Source: Streptosporangiaceae bacterium (GTDB lineage: Bacteria; Actinomycetota; Actinomycetes; Streptosporangiales; Streptosporangiaceae). Taken from it: 28,085 bases of DNA. Positions 1 to 6,854 of the stretch are shown here, piece after piece. The stretch's first letter is position 1, and each line of letters opens with the position of its first letter. Below the pieces are notes generated by a model. It had not been told where the DNA came from. It saw nothing but the letters and a program-made list of their open reading frames with translations, and ran no database searches. A program made the position numbers and the translations under genes. The DNA lies in assembly GCA_025934635.1 (NCBI GenBank), contig JAICWX010000083.1, positions 1 through 28,085 of the forward strand, read 5' to 3'.

Positions 1-142
1 GATCTTGTGGACCGTGGTGATCTTCATCGCGCTGATCGGGGCGGTCTACTACCTGGCGGTCGGGCGGCGCAAGACGTTCCCGCCGGTGGTGGCGCCGTCG
101 GAGGACGACGACGCGCCGCTGGCTGATGCCGGGGCTGCATGA
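1..142 (+). CDS. C-terminal end of a membrane transporter (partial), possibly an amino acid permease
   Basis: The reading frame is open from the left edge and ends in TGA at 140-142. The visible 46 residues begin with a hydrophobic stretch (ILWTVVIFIALIGAVYYLAV), followed by a basic GRRK turn and a short acidic, Pro/Ala-rich cytoplasmic tail with EDDD. A last transmembrane helix followed by a positively charged stop-transfer and a short tail is common in APC-type amino acid permeases, but too little is present to name the family. Its stop overlaps the start of the following GntR regulator (ATGA at 139-142), so the two are translationally coupled and the regulator probably controls this transporter. 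Confidence 0.6.
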   Translation, partial: ILWTVVIFIALIGAVYYLAVGRRKTFPPVVAPSEDDDAPLADAGAA

Positions 143-918
143 CCTCACCGCGGACCGGGGCCCGGCAGCCGCCGCGGATCGTGCGCGAGCCGGGCACCAC
201 CGTGCACGGCCAGATCGAGGACTGGCTGGCCGGCCAGATCGCGGGCGGGGCGCTCGCCCCGGGCGACCGGCTGCCGGCCGAGAAGGAGCTGGCCGCGTGG
301 TTCGGGGTCAGCCGGATGACGCTGCGGCACGCGCTGGCCGAGCTGGCCCGGCGCGGGCTGGTGACCAGGACGGCGGGCCGCGGCGGGGGCACGTTCGTGG
401 CCGCCGCCAAGCTGGAGCAGGACCTCACCACCCTGGCCGGGTTCTCCGAGCAGCTGCGGCGGCACGGGATGGAGGCCGGCGCCCGGGTACTGTCGGCGCG
501 CTCGCGTCTGGCGGGACCGGCCGCGGGCGCCGCGCTGGGGCTCGGTCCGGACGACCTGGTGTACGAGGTGCGGCGGGTCCGGCTGGGCGACGGGCGGCCG
601 ATCGCGCTGGAGCGGTCGCTGTTCCCGGCCGCGCGCTTCGGCGGCCTGCTGGAGTTCCGGCTGGACGGCTCGCTGTACGAGCTGCTCGAGGTCAAGTACG
701 GGCTGCGGCCTTACCGGGCCCGGGAGGTGCTGGAGCCGGTGACGGCCGGGGCGCGCGAGGCCGAGGCTTTGGAGGTCCCCGAGGGCGCGCCGCTGATGCG
801 GGTGGAGCGGACCGCCTACGCCCGTTCGGGTGAGCCGCTGGAGTTCGCCCGCGACCTGTTCCGCGGCGACCGCACCCGCATCGTCATGTGGACCTCGGAG
901 ATTCCGGGGGATGCCTGA
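139..918 (+). CDS. GntR-family transcriptional regulator with UTRA ligand-binding domain (HutC/PhnF type)
   Basis: The 259-residue protein has an N-terminal winged helix at about residues 15-85 with the GntR pattern (LAPGDRLPAEKELAAWFGVS, then RMTLRHALAELARRGLV and a GRGGGTFV wing). A C-terminal UTRA domain at about 95-255 carries the typical LSARSRLAGPAAGAALGL and YEVRRVRLGDGRPIALERS segments and ends in FARDLFRGDRTRIVMW. The length is normal for HutC/PhnF regulators, which bind a small effector and usually repress a neighbouring uptake or catabolic operon. The ATG start overlaps the stop of the upstream membrane protein, supporting co-transcription with a transporter and a substrate-responsive role. 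The effector cannot be read from sequence. Confidence 0.93.
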   Translation: MTSPRTGARQPPRIVREPGTTVHGQIEDWLAGQIAGGALAPGDRLPAEKELAAWFGVSRMTLRHALAELARRGLVTRTAGRGGGTFVAAAKLEQDLTTLAGFSEQLRRHGMEAGARVLSARSRLAGPAAGAALGLGPDDLVYEVRRVRLGDGRPIALERSLFPAARFGGLLEFRLDGSLYELLEVKYGLRPYRAREVLEPVTAGAREAEALEVPEGAPLMRVERTAYARSGEPLEFARDLFRGDRTRIVMWTSEIPGDA

Positions 919-970
919 GGGCGGATAGCCCGGAAACGGGGGGTTACGGAATCGGACTAGGGGGCGCACC

Positions 971-1456
971 ATGAGAGGTATGGGATCTGACGCGTGGCTA
1001 GCTGAGGATTCCGGGCTCGCGGACGGGCTGGCGTTCACCGAGGTTCGGAAGTACTCGTGGCCGGGGGCGGATAGCCCACTTCGTTCGGCGCCGGTGTTGT
1101 CGTCGTCACCGGGTACGGTGCTGGGCGGGTCCGTGATCCCCCCGCCGCCGTCGACGGCCTTGTCCTGCTCGAGCATCCCGCCGCCGCCGGTGACGGCGCT
1201 GCCGACCTGCTCGGCGATTCCGCCGCCGCCGGTGACCGCGCTGCCGTCCTGCTCGATAATCCCGCCGCCGCCGGTGACGGCCTTGCCGTCCTGCTCGGCG
1301 ATTCCGCCGCCGCCGGTGACCGCGCTGCCGTCCTGCTCGATCGTGCCCCCGCCGCCGAAGACGGCGCTGGGGACTTCCTCGGCGGTGCCGCCGCCGCCGA
1401 AGACGGCGCTGGACTGCTCCAGCATTCCGCCGCCGCCCAGCATCGCGGCGCGCTAG
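971..1456 (+). CDS. Repetitive Pro/Cys-rich protein with eight PPPP blocks, function unknown
   Basis: The ATG is preceded by AGGGGG seven bases upstream, a good ribosome binding site. The 161-residue product has a non-repetitive N-terminus of about 55 residues (Trp, acidic and Ser-rich, no signal peptide or membrane segment). Eight PPPP blocks follow, at residues 57-60, 70-73, 84-87, 98-101, 112-115, 126-129, 140-143 and 153-156, spaced 13-14 residues. The consensus unit is PPPPVTALPSCSxI, with one Cys in six of seven linkers. The product stops four residues after the last repeat. The opposite strand is also open here and would read GGGGxxEQDGSAVT. I prefer this strand because of the ribosome binding site, the stop right after the repeats, and a two-base change between repeats (GCGCTG to GCCTTG) that is silent only here. 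I do not recognise the family. A multi-core precursor peptide or a surface Pro-rich protein are both possible. Confidence 0.55.
   Translation: MRGMGSDAWLAEDSGLADGLAFTEVRKYSWPGADSPLRSAPVLSSSPGTVLGGSVIPPPPSTALSCSSIPPPPVTALPTCSAIPPPPVTALPSCSIIPPPPVTALPSCSAIPPPPVTALPSCSIVPPPPKTALGTSSAVPPPPKTALDCSSIPPPPSIAAR
1139..1438 (+). repeat. 42-bp in-frame tandem repeats encoding PPPPVTALPSCSxI
   Basis: There are seven units of 39-42 bp plus a final CCG block. The central units at about 1180-1347 are nearly identical, and the outer ones diverge (AAG for GTG after the Pro block, and the Cys codon lost in one unit). The period is a multiple of three, so copy number can change without breaking the reading frame. 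The run of CCG triplets makes the opposite strand rich in GGC. Confidence 0.85.
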
Positions 1457-1564
1457 CGGCGCGGGTTCCTGGCGGCGCGGGTTCCTGGCGTCGCGGGTCC
1501 CCGGACAGGAGTCTGGCCGGGCTACCCCCGTGGTCGCCCGGCCTTCGTCCCCGTCAGGGTCGTG

Positions 1565-2053
1565 CTACTGATGGTCGTGGTGCTGGTGTGAGCGGCCGCG
1601 GCCGAGGTGCCCCGTGGCGGCCAGGATGATCACGACGAGGAAGCCGATCCACAGCAGCGGGAAGACCACGTGGCCGGCCGCCAGCGCGACCAGGATGATC
1701 AGGCCGACGAGCAGGATGGGGTGGCGGTGGCGCCGCCGCGGGAAGCCCGTGGCTGCCGGAGCCCCTGTTTCCGGCAGACCCATTCCCGGCATACCGCCCT
1801 CGGGCAGGTCGTCGAAGAGACCGTTGAGGTCGGCGCGGGTCTTGGCGTTCATGGCCCGGGTGGACCGCTCGTCGAATTCGGCCTGGTCGAGGCGGCCGGA
1901 GGCGAAGTGCTCGGCCAGCCGGTCGGTGACGGCCTGGCGCTCGGCGTCCGAGACCCGCATGTGGTCGCCGGAGCCGGGACCGCCGAACAGCGGCGAGAAG
2001 CCGCGGGCCCAGGGCTGGTTCTGCCAGGGCTGGTGCTGGTACTGGGAAGGCAT
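1565..2053 (-). CDS. DUF1707 domain membrane protein (SHOCT-like)
   Basis: This 162-residue protein has a DUF1707 domain at about residues 32-85: MRVSDAERQAVTDRLAEHFA, then GRLDQAEFDERSTRAMNAKT and RADLNGLFDDLP. Two close hydrophobic segments near the C-terminus (HPILLVGLIILVALAAG and VFPLLWIGFLVVIILAATG) follow, then a His-rich end. In reverse complement a GGAG lies six bases before the ATG. It is the second gene after the PspC-domain gene, with a 30-base gap, so the two form an operon. DUF1707 proteins are common in actinobacteria and often sit beside PspC proteins and two-component systems, but their biochemical role is not established. Confidence 0.88.
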   Translation of the reverse strand: MPSQYQHQPWQNQPWARGFSPLFGGPGSGDHMRVSDAERQAVTDRLAEHFASGRLDQAEFDERSTRAMNAKTRADLNGLFDDLPEGGMPGMGLPETGAPAATGFPRRRHRHPILLVGLIILVALAAGHVVFPLLWIGFLVVIILAATGHLGRGRSHQHHDHQ

Positions 2054-2083
2054 GTCGTTCTCCAGGGAGGTTTTATCGGTGGG

Positions 2084-2452
2084 TTAGCGGTTGCGGTTCT
2101 GGAGGGACTCGATGATCGAGGAGGCGATGGACTGGTTGCTGCCCTCGTCCGGGATCAGCAGCAGGCCGGCCAGGTAGAGCGGGATGCCCGCGCCGCCGAT
2201 GACGGTCAGGACCGCGAAGGCGATCCGGACGATGGTCACGTCGACGCCGAAGTGGCGGGCGATGCCAGCGGCCACGCCGGCCACCATGCGGTCCTGGAAG
2301 GGCCGACGGAGGGCCGAGCTGGAGCCGAACGGCAGCTCGTAGCGGGGGCCAGCCTTGGGGGTGCCGGTCGGGGTACTGGCCGGCGGGGTGCCAGCCTGAG
2401 AGGTGTCAGCCTGGCTGTCGGTGTCCTGCGGGTTCATGGTGTCGGTGTTCAT
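2084..2452 (-). CDS. PspC-domain membrane protein
   Basis: The 122-residue product has a Thr/Pro/Asp-rich flexible N-terminus of about 48 residues. It is followed by a PspC domain at about 49-105 with the family pattern RRPFQDRMVAGVAAGIARHF, DVTIVRIAFAVLTVIGGAGI and PLYLAGLLLIPDE, giving one or two membrane segments. PspC-domain proteins take part in envelope-stress responses. This gene leads the leftward operon with the DUF1707 gene and diverges from a sensor kinase that also begins with a PspC domain. A second ATG at 2435-2437 is an alternative start; neither ATG has a strong ribosome binding site. Confidence 0.88.
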   Translation of the reverse strand: MNTDTMNPQDTDSQADTSQAGTPPASTPTGTPKAGPRYELPFGSSSALRRPFQDRMVAGVAAGIARHFGVDVTIVRIAFAVLTVIGGAGIPLYLAGLLLIPDEGSNQSIASSIIESLQNRNR

Positions 2453-2509
2453 GCCTCTACATTGGCTCCGCGGGGTGGGTCAGCACATCGGTGAGCAACC
2501 CCCTCCTCT

Positions 2510-2559
2510 CCCTGATCCGGACGTCAGGGCCTCAGGGTCGCATCAGGGATGTCCCTGAT
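2510..2559. promoter_or_regulatory. Cluster of TCAGGG/CCCTGA inverted repeats in the divergent PspC/kinase promoter
   Basis: Two inverted repeats lie in the 96-bp gap between the divergent genes: CCCTGA-N8-TCAGGG at 2510-2529 and the 18-bp palindrome ATCAGGGATGTCCCTGAT at 2542-2559. A further CTCAGGG half-site is at 2531-2537. The second palindrome overlaps the annotated ATG of the sensor kinase. Repeated dyads between a kinase/regulator operon and a divergent PspC operon fit an autoregulatory operator for the NarL-type regulator at 3937-4587. That assignment is inference. Confidence 0.5.
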
Positions 2560-3940
2560 AGCCGTCACGAGATGGCTGGGCCATGATGGAACTGTGGAGC
2601 ATCCTGCGCAGAGGGACAGCGACCGCGGGCCGTTCGGGCCGCATGGCCCGTTCGGGCACCGCGGTCCCTCCTGGCTGCGGCCGCGGGGCGGTTACGAGGG
2701 TCCGCCGCGCCGTGATCCGGCCGACCGGCTGGGCGGCGGGGTGGCCGCGGGCATCGCCGGGTGGCGGGGCTTCAGCCCGACCGTCGTCCGGATCGTCTTC
2801 GTGCTGGCCACGCTGGTGTCGGCCGGCTGGGGGGTGCCGCTGTACGTGGCGGCCTGGCTCTTCATGCCGGCCAAGGACGCCGACACCAACATCTTCAGCA
2901 AGGCCAGGACCGACGCCGCGGGCATGCGGCTCGCGCTGGGCCTCGGCTCGCTGCTCATCTTCGTGCTGCTCGTCGCGGGCGCCCTCAACGGCGGCTGGTT
3001 CGTCAGCTGGGCCTGGCCGCAGGTGTTCAGCATCGCCGGTCTCGTGCTGATCTGGCGCAACGCCCCGGCCGAGGAACAGGAGACGCTGCGGCACCTGCTC
3101 GAGCCGCTGGGCGCGGCGGCGGGCGACGTGACGCACGAAGGGAACTGGAAGCGCCGGGGCACGGTCATCCGCCTGATCCTCGCGGCCGTGCTGCTGGCCG
3201 GCGGCCTGGGCTGGCTGTTCTCGGCCCACGCGACCCTGGCGCTGCTGCGCCCGCTGGGCGGCGTGCTGCTGGTTATGACGTCCATCGTGCTGATCTTCGG
3301 CCCGTGGTGGCTGCGGATCGCCCGCGAGCTGGCCCTGGAGCGGCAGAGCAATGCCCGCGCGGAGGAGCGGCTGGACATCGCGTCCCGGGTGCACGACTCG
3401 GTGCTGCAGACGCTCGCGCTGATCCAGCGGCGCGCGGACGACCCGCAGAAGGTCATCCAGCTGGCCCGGATGCAGGAACGCGAGCTGCGGGCCTTGCTGT
3501 TCGAGGGCCGGGACCCGCACGAGACGGAAGAGATCGTCACCCTGACGGCCGGGGTGCGGCAGATCCAGGAGGACATCGAATCCCGGTACGGTGTCCCGGT
3601 GGAGGCGGTGACGGTCGGCGACTGCGACCTGGACGACAACCTGGGCGCCCTGCTGGCCGCGGCCCGCGAGGCGACGGTCAACGCGGCCAAGTGGTCCGGC
3701 GCCAGCGTGATCTCGCTGTTCGCCGAGGTCGAGCCGGACGAGGTGGCGATCGTGGTGCGGGACCGGGGCAAGGGCTTCGACCCGGATTCGGTTCCCGAGG
3801 ACCGCAAGGGGCTGGCCGAGTCGGTGCGCGGCCGGATGGCGCGGCGCGGCGGTACCGCGGTCGTGAACAGCGAGCCGGGTGAGGGGACCAAGGTCACGTT
3901 GAAGATGTCGCGGACGGCTTCGGTAGGTGGCCGGTCATGA
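2549..3940 (+). CDS. PspC-domain sensor histidine kinase (NarL-type partner)
   Basis: The 463-residue membrane kinase opens with a Gly/Pro/His-rich tail containing GPFGPHGPFG. A PspC domain lies at about 52-112 (RRDPADRLGGGVAAGIAGW, then TVVRIVFVLATLVSAGWGVP). Membrane segments at about 128-145, 153-170, 207-225 and 232-252 follow. The HisKA_3 phosphoacceptor box is SRVHDSVLQTLALIQRRA with His282. A HATPase domain at about 360-455 has the N-box AAREATVNAAKWSGA, the G1 box VRDRGKGFDP and the G2 region EPGEGTKVTLKM. The sensed signal is probably membrane stress, since the PspC domain is fused to the kinase. The ATG at 2549 lies inside an 18-bp palindrome and lacks a good ribosome binding site; GTG at 2594 is an alternative start. 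Its stop overlaps the response regulator start (ATGA). Confidence 0.9.
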   Translation: MSLIAVTRWLGHDGTVEHPAQRDSDRGPFGPHGPFGHRGPSWLRPRGGYEGPPRRDPADRLGGGVAAGIAGWRGFSPTVVRIVFVLATLVSAGWGVPLYVAAWLFMPAKDADTNIFSKARTDAAGMRLALGLGSLLIFVLLVAGALNGGWFVSWAWPQVFSIAGLVLIWRNAPAEEQETLRHLLEPLGAAAGDVTHEGNWKRRGTVIRLILAAVLLAGGLGWLFSAHATLALLRPLGGVLLVMTSIVLIFGPWWLRIARELALERQSNARAEERLDIASRVHDSVLQTLALIQRRADDPQKVIQLARMQERELRALLFEGRDPHETEEIVTLTAGVRQIQEDIESRYGVPVEAVTVGDCDLDDNLGALLAAAREATVNAAKWSGASVISLFAEVEPDEVAIVVRDRGKGFDPDSVPEDRKGLAESVRGRMARRGGTAVVNSEPGEGTKVTLKMSRTASVGGRS

Positions 3941-4587
3941 GCTTGCCGCGGGTGGTGCTGGTCGACGACCACGGCATCTTCCGGTCCGGGGTCCGGTCCG
4001 AGCTCGGCCGCCAGGTCGAGGTGGTGGGCGAGGCGGAGGACGTGCAGCCCGCGATCGAGCTGATCTCCGAGCTGCTGCCCGACGTGGTGCTGCTCGACGT
4101 GCACCTGCCCGGCGGCGGCGGCCAGGCCGTCCTGCAGGCGGTCAAGGCCAGGCATCCCGAGGTGAAGTTCCTGGCGCTGTCCGCCTCCGACGCCCCCGAG
4201 GACGTGATCGCGGTGATCCGGGCCGGAGCGCGGGGCTACGTGACCAAGACGATCTCCACCGCCGAGCTGGCCGACGCGGTCAAGCGGGTCGCGGCGGGCG
4301 ACGCGGTCTTCTCGCACCGGCTGGCCGGCTTCGTGCTTGACGCGTTCGCGTCCGGGCCGCCGGCCGACGTCAAGCCCTCCATCGACCCGGAGCTCGAGCA
4401 GCTGACCAGCCGCGAGCGGGAGGTGCTGCGGCTGATCGCGCAGGGCTACACGTACAAGGAGATCGCCCGCGAGCTGTTCATCTCGGTCAAGACGGTGGAG
4501 AGCCACGTCTCGTCGGTGCTGCGCAAGCTGCAGCTCTCCACCCGCCACCAGCTGACCAGATGGGCGACCGAACGCCGGCTGGCCTGA
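3937..4587 (+). CDS. NarL/LuxR-family response regulator
   Basis: This 216-residue protein has a receiver domain at 1-120 with the acidic pair D10/D11, phospho-acceptor D54 in VVLLDVHLP, and K104 in YVTKT. A LuxR HTH at about 155-212 follows (LTSREREVLRLIAQGYTYKE, then IARELFISVKTVESHVSSVL). Overlapping start and stop codons couple it to the PspC-type kinase just upstream, so the two form one two-component system. The repeated TCAGGG dyads in the promoter of this operon are candidate binding sites. It meets the next, leftward operon tail to tail with 17 bases between the stops. Confidence 0.93.
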   Translation: MSLPRVVLVDDHGIFRSGVRSELGRQVEVVGEAEDVQPAIELISELLPDVVLLDVHLPGGGGQAVLQAVKARHPEVKFLALSASDAPEDVIAVIRAGARGYVTKTISTAELADAVKRVAAGDAVFSHRLAGFVLDAFASGPPADVKPSIDPELEQLTSREREVLRLIAQGYTYKEIARELFISVKTVESHVSSVLRKLQLSTRHQLTRWATERRLA

Positions 4588-4595
4588 CGGTTACG

Positions 4596-4613
4596 CCTTC
4601 TTGATTACGAAGG
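4596..4613. terminator. Short hairpin between convergent operons (weak)
   Basis: CCTTC (4596-4600) and GAAGG (4609-4613) can pair around an eight-base loop between the response regulator stop and the stop of the leftward DUF3618 gene. The stem is only five base pairs and has no clear U-run, so a terminator role is tentative. Confidence 0.25.
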
Positions 4614-5315
4614 GCCGGCCTGGTCGCGGACCCGGCCGGCCGACTCCTGGGCCTGGCCCTTCACGTCCGAGGCGGCCGACTGGGCCTCCCCCTTGACCGT
4701 TGACGCGGCGTCGGCGGCCGTCTGCTTGACCGTTTCCGCGCGCTGCTGGGCGGACTCCTTCAGCTCCTGGGCGGCCTGCTGGCCGGCCTGGCCGAGCTGC
4801 TGGGCCACCGGGCGGCCCTGCTCGGTGGCGAAGTCCTTGACCTGCGTCGCGACCTGCTGCTCGGGTTCGCTGGCGGGAAGCAGCGAGGACAGCAGCATCC
4901 CCGCCCCGAAGGCAATCAGCCCGGCCGCGAGCGGGTTGCCCTCGGCCCGGCGGCGTACGGCCGCCGGCGCCGAGCGGACCGTGTCCGCGGCTGAGGACGC
5001 CGCGTCGGCGGCGGTGTCCCGCGCGGACGAGACGCGGTCGCTGACGCTCTGGGTGATGCCCGAGGTGGTCCCGTGACCTGAAAATGCCGAGCCTGTCGTC
5101 GAGTAGGCGTCCGATGTGCTGCCCATGATCCTGTCCTTCACATTGGTCATCGCTTCGCGGGTGCGCTGCACCCGCCGTTCCACGATCCGGGGCGGGCTGA
5201 TCTTCTCGGTGAGCGCGTCGACGTCGGCGCTGAGCTCACGCTGGGTCTGGTCGATCTCGCTGCGGATCTGGTCGGGATCGGTTGAGCTGCGGATCTGGTC
5301 GGGATCGGTTGACAT
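4605..5315 (-). CDS. DUF3618 domain protein with Ala/Gln-rich amphipathic tail
   Basis: The 236-residue protein begins with a DUF3618 region: DQIRSEIDQTQRELSADVDA, then LTEKISPPRIVERRVQRTRE. A Ser/Thr/Ala-rich linker follows. A single hydrophobic segment sits at about residues 130-147 (NPLAAGLIAFGAGMLLSSLLP), and the last 85 residues form an Ala/Gln/Lys amphipathic helical repeat (QQLGQAGQQAAQELKESAQQ) recalling LEA or apolipoprotein-like helices. DUF3618 genes usually lie just downstream of a holin-like gene, as here: the upstream gene ends two bases before this ATG. The N-terminus contains a perfect duplication of STDPDQIRS. The role is unknown, probably structural at the cell envelope. Confidence 0.85.
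   Translation of the reverse strand: MSTDPDQIRSSTDPDQIRSEIDQTQRELSADVDALTEKISPPRIVERRVQRTREAMTNVKDRIMGSTSDAYSTTGSAFSGHGTTSGITQSVSDRVSSARDTAADAASSAADTVRSAPAAVRRRAEGNPLAAGLIAFGAGMLLSSLLPASEPEQQVATQVKDFATEQGRPVAQQLGQAGQQAAQELKESAQQRAETVKQTAADAASTVKGEAQSAASDVKGQAQESAGRVRDQAGPS
5259..5312 (-). repeat. Perfect 27-bp tandem duplication at the start of the DUF3618 gene
   Basis: Units 5259-5285 and 5286-5312 are identical and encode the repeated STDPDQIRS at residues 2-19. Identity at every silent position implies a recent in-frame duplication. Confidence 0.9.
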
Positions 5316-5317
5316 GC

Positions 5318-5761
5318 TTACCTCCTGATGCCTTCCTTGAGCGCGCCGGGCACTTCACTCACGGTCTCCACGGTCCGCTCGGGCTTGGGGTTGACCTCGC
5401 GCATGCGCTGCCGTCCCATGACGAACAGGACAGCACCGATCACGGCCCAGACCAGGGTCACGATGAGGGCGGCCCAGCCGGACGGCATTACCTCGGCCAG
5501 CCCCTGCCAGGCCGCGATCGAGCCCAGCAGCAGCACCATGTACCCGGCGAAGCCGGCCGCGCCGAGCATGCCCCCGGCCTTGGCCGCCTTTGTCGCCTCC
5601 TGCCTGACCTCGGCCTTGGCCAGGGCGAGTTCCTGGCGCATCAGCGTCGACAGGTCCTTGGTGACCTCGCCGATCAGCTCCCCGACCGAGACGTTGCCGA
5701 CGTCGGCGCCTGCGCGGCCGGCGACCGCACTGGCCCGCAGGTCCGGTTCCCCGGGGGTCAC
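5318..5761 (-). CDS. Holin-like membrane protein (Actinobacterial Holin-X / phage holin 3_6 family)
   Basis: The 147-residue protein has an amphipathic N-terminal part (VGELIGEVTKDLSTLMRQEL, then ALAKAEVRQEATKAAKAGG), which is the usual start of the Holin-X domain. Two membrane helices follow, at about 66-88 (LGAAGFAGYMVLLLGSIAAW) and 97-118 (WAALIVTLVWAVIGAVLFVM), and then a charged tail. The family was named after phage holins but is widespread on actinobacterial chromosomes next to DUF3618 genes. Nothing here suggests a prophage. Its start overlaps the upstream gene by four bases and the DUF3618 gene follows directly, so all three are one operon. Confidence 0.88.
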   Translation of the reverse strand: MTPGEPDLRASAVAGRAGADVGNVSVGELIGEVTKDLSTLMRQELALAKAEVRQEATKAAKAGGMLGAAGFAGYMVLLLGSIAAWQGLAEVMPSGWAALIVTLVWAVIGAVLFVMGRQRMREVNPKPERTVETVSEVPGALKEGIRR

Positions 5762-6672
5762 GGCTGCTGCCCGGGACGGTAGCCCGCCGGCGGATAATCC
5801 GGGTCGTCGTCCTGGAAACGGCCCGGTGTGATCTCTTCCGGGGATCCGGTCGCGGTCGGCCCGGCGGCGCCAGGGCTGGAAACCCCGGCCGCGGGATAGT
5901 ACGGCTCGCCGGTGGTCGTCCCCGGCGCGAAGGTCGCCGTGGTGGCGTCCGGAATGGTGTCCGCCGGGTATCCGGGCGCGGTGCCGGCCAGATCCGGGCT
6001 GGGGGGCGGCGGGATGGCGGCGCCGGCGGCCATCCCGCGGGGCGGCAGGTCACGATACGGGCGCCGGGTACCGGAGCTGTTGTCGTCGGAACGGGCCGCG
6101 TCGGTCATGCCGCGGGTAAGGCGTCCCGCGGCCAGGCCCGCGGCCACGGCGCTGGCCAGGAACACGCCGGGGCGGCGGCGGGCGAAGTTCCTGACCGCCT
6201 GGAGCACGTCGGCGGGTTCGCGCTGCTCGAGCCAGGACGCGGCGCCGTGCAGGCGTTCGGCCGCCTGGTGCGCGAATTCGGTGGCTACGCCCGAGTGACC
6301 GCCCTTGGCCGCCATCTCGTGCAGCTCGTCGGCCACCGAACGGAGCTGGCCCGCGGCCTTCTGCTGCTGGACGGAAGCCTGGTCGCGGACGTGGCCGCCC
6401 GCCTCGCCGGCCAGGTCGCGCGCCTGCCGCGCGGCTTCGGCGGCTACTTCCGTCGCCTGGTCGGCGGCGGTGTGGGTAACGCGGCTGCCCGCCTCGCTGG
6501 CGGTCTGGCCGACGGCCGCGGCCTGGTCACGGGCGATGTCCGTCGTCGAGTCGCCGAACTGGTCAGACTGGAACTGGCCGGGGCGAGACTGGACGGGGCC
6601 GGGCTGGTACGACGGCGGGTAAGACTCGCCGGGTTGAGACGACGGAGGGTAAGACTCCGGATAGTCAGTCAT
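5758..6672 (-). CDS. Ala-rich envelope-associated protein with one membrane segment, function unknown
   Basis: The 304-residue protein leads the three-gene leftward operon. It starts with a Pro/Ser/Tyr-rich disordered tail containing two SYPPS(S/Y)QPG repeats. Residues of about 48-165 are Ala/Gln/Glu-rich amphipathic helix (DQATEVAAEAARQARDLAGE). A LQAVRNFARRRPGVFLASAV segment with AAGLAAGRLTR then forms a possible membrane anchor near 170-190, and a long Pro/Gly/Thr-rich disordered tail ends in RPGQQP. The helical part with an RRRPGVFL-type anchor is common upstream of Holin-X and DUF3618 genes in actinobacteria. No enzymatic motif was seen. Confidence 0.8.
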   Translation of the reverse strand: MTDYPESYPPSSQPGESYPPSYQPGPVQSRPGQFQSDQFGDSTTDIARDQAAAVGQTASEAGSRVTHTAADQATEVAAEAARQARDLAGEAGGHVRDQASVQQQKAAGQLRSVADELHEMAAKGGHSGVATEFAHQAAERLHGAASWLEQREPADVLQAVRNFARRRPGVFLASAVAAGLAAGRLTRGMTDAARSDDNSSGTRRPYRDLPPRGMAAGAAIPPPPSPDLAGTAPGYPADTIPDATTATFAPGTTTGEPYYPAAGVSSPGAAGPTATGSPEEITPGRFQDDDPDYPPAGYRPGQQP

Positions 6673-6854
6673 CGGTGTTCCTGCCTTTCCTGAGGATCAA
6701 GTCGCGGCCCGCTACCCGCCGGATTCGGGGATAATCCTCTGAGTCCGGATGATCAGCGAGGCGCGGCGGCTGGTGGCGGCGGCGGGCCGCTAGGGTTGCC
6801 GATCTGGGGTTGCGGGCTGACCATGGGGGTAGCGGGCTGATTACAGAGGTGAAT
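6673..6854. other. Divergent intergenic region
   Basis: These 182 bases separate the leftward membrane-protein operon from the rightward FtsK-like operon, so two divergent promoters are expected. I could not define clear -35/-10 pairs. An AGAGGTG ribosome binding site at the right end decides the start at 6855 for the ATPase gene. Confidence 0.4.

Noticed and set aside
1139..1438. CRISPR-like array
   Set aside because: Units are contiguous tandem repeats with no unique spacers, keep a reading frame, and no cas genes are present.
145..1443. Long minus-strand open frame covering the GntR gene and the repeat block
   Set aside because: Most of it is the antisense of a clear GntR/UTRA gene, a common effect of high GC. 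The start lacks a nearby ribosome binding site. The repeat part is discussed as a finding, but the whole frame is not a gene.
5318..5761. Prophage remnant based on the holin-like gene
   Set aside because: No other phage gene is present, and Holin-X with DUF3618 is a usual chromosomal pair in actinobacteria.
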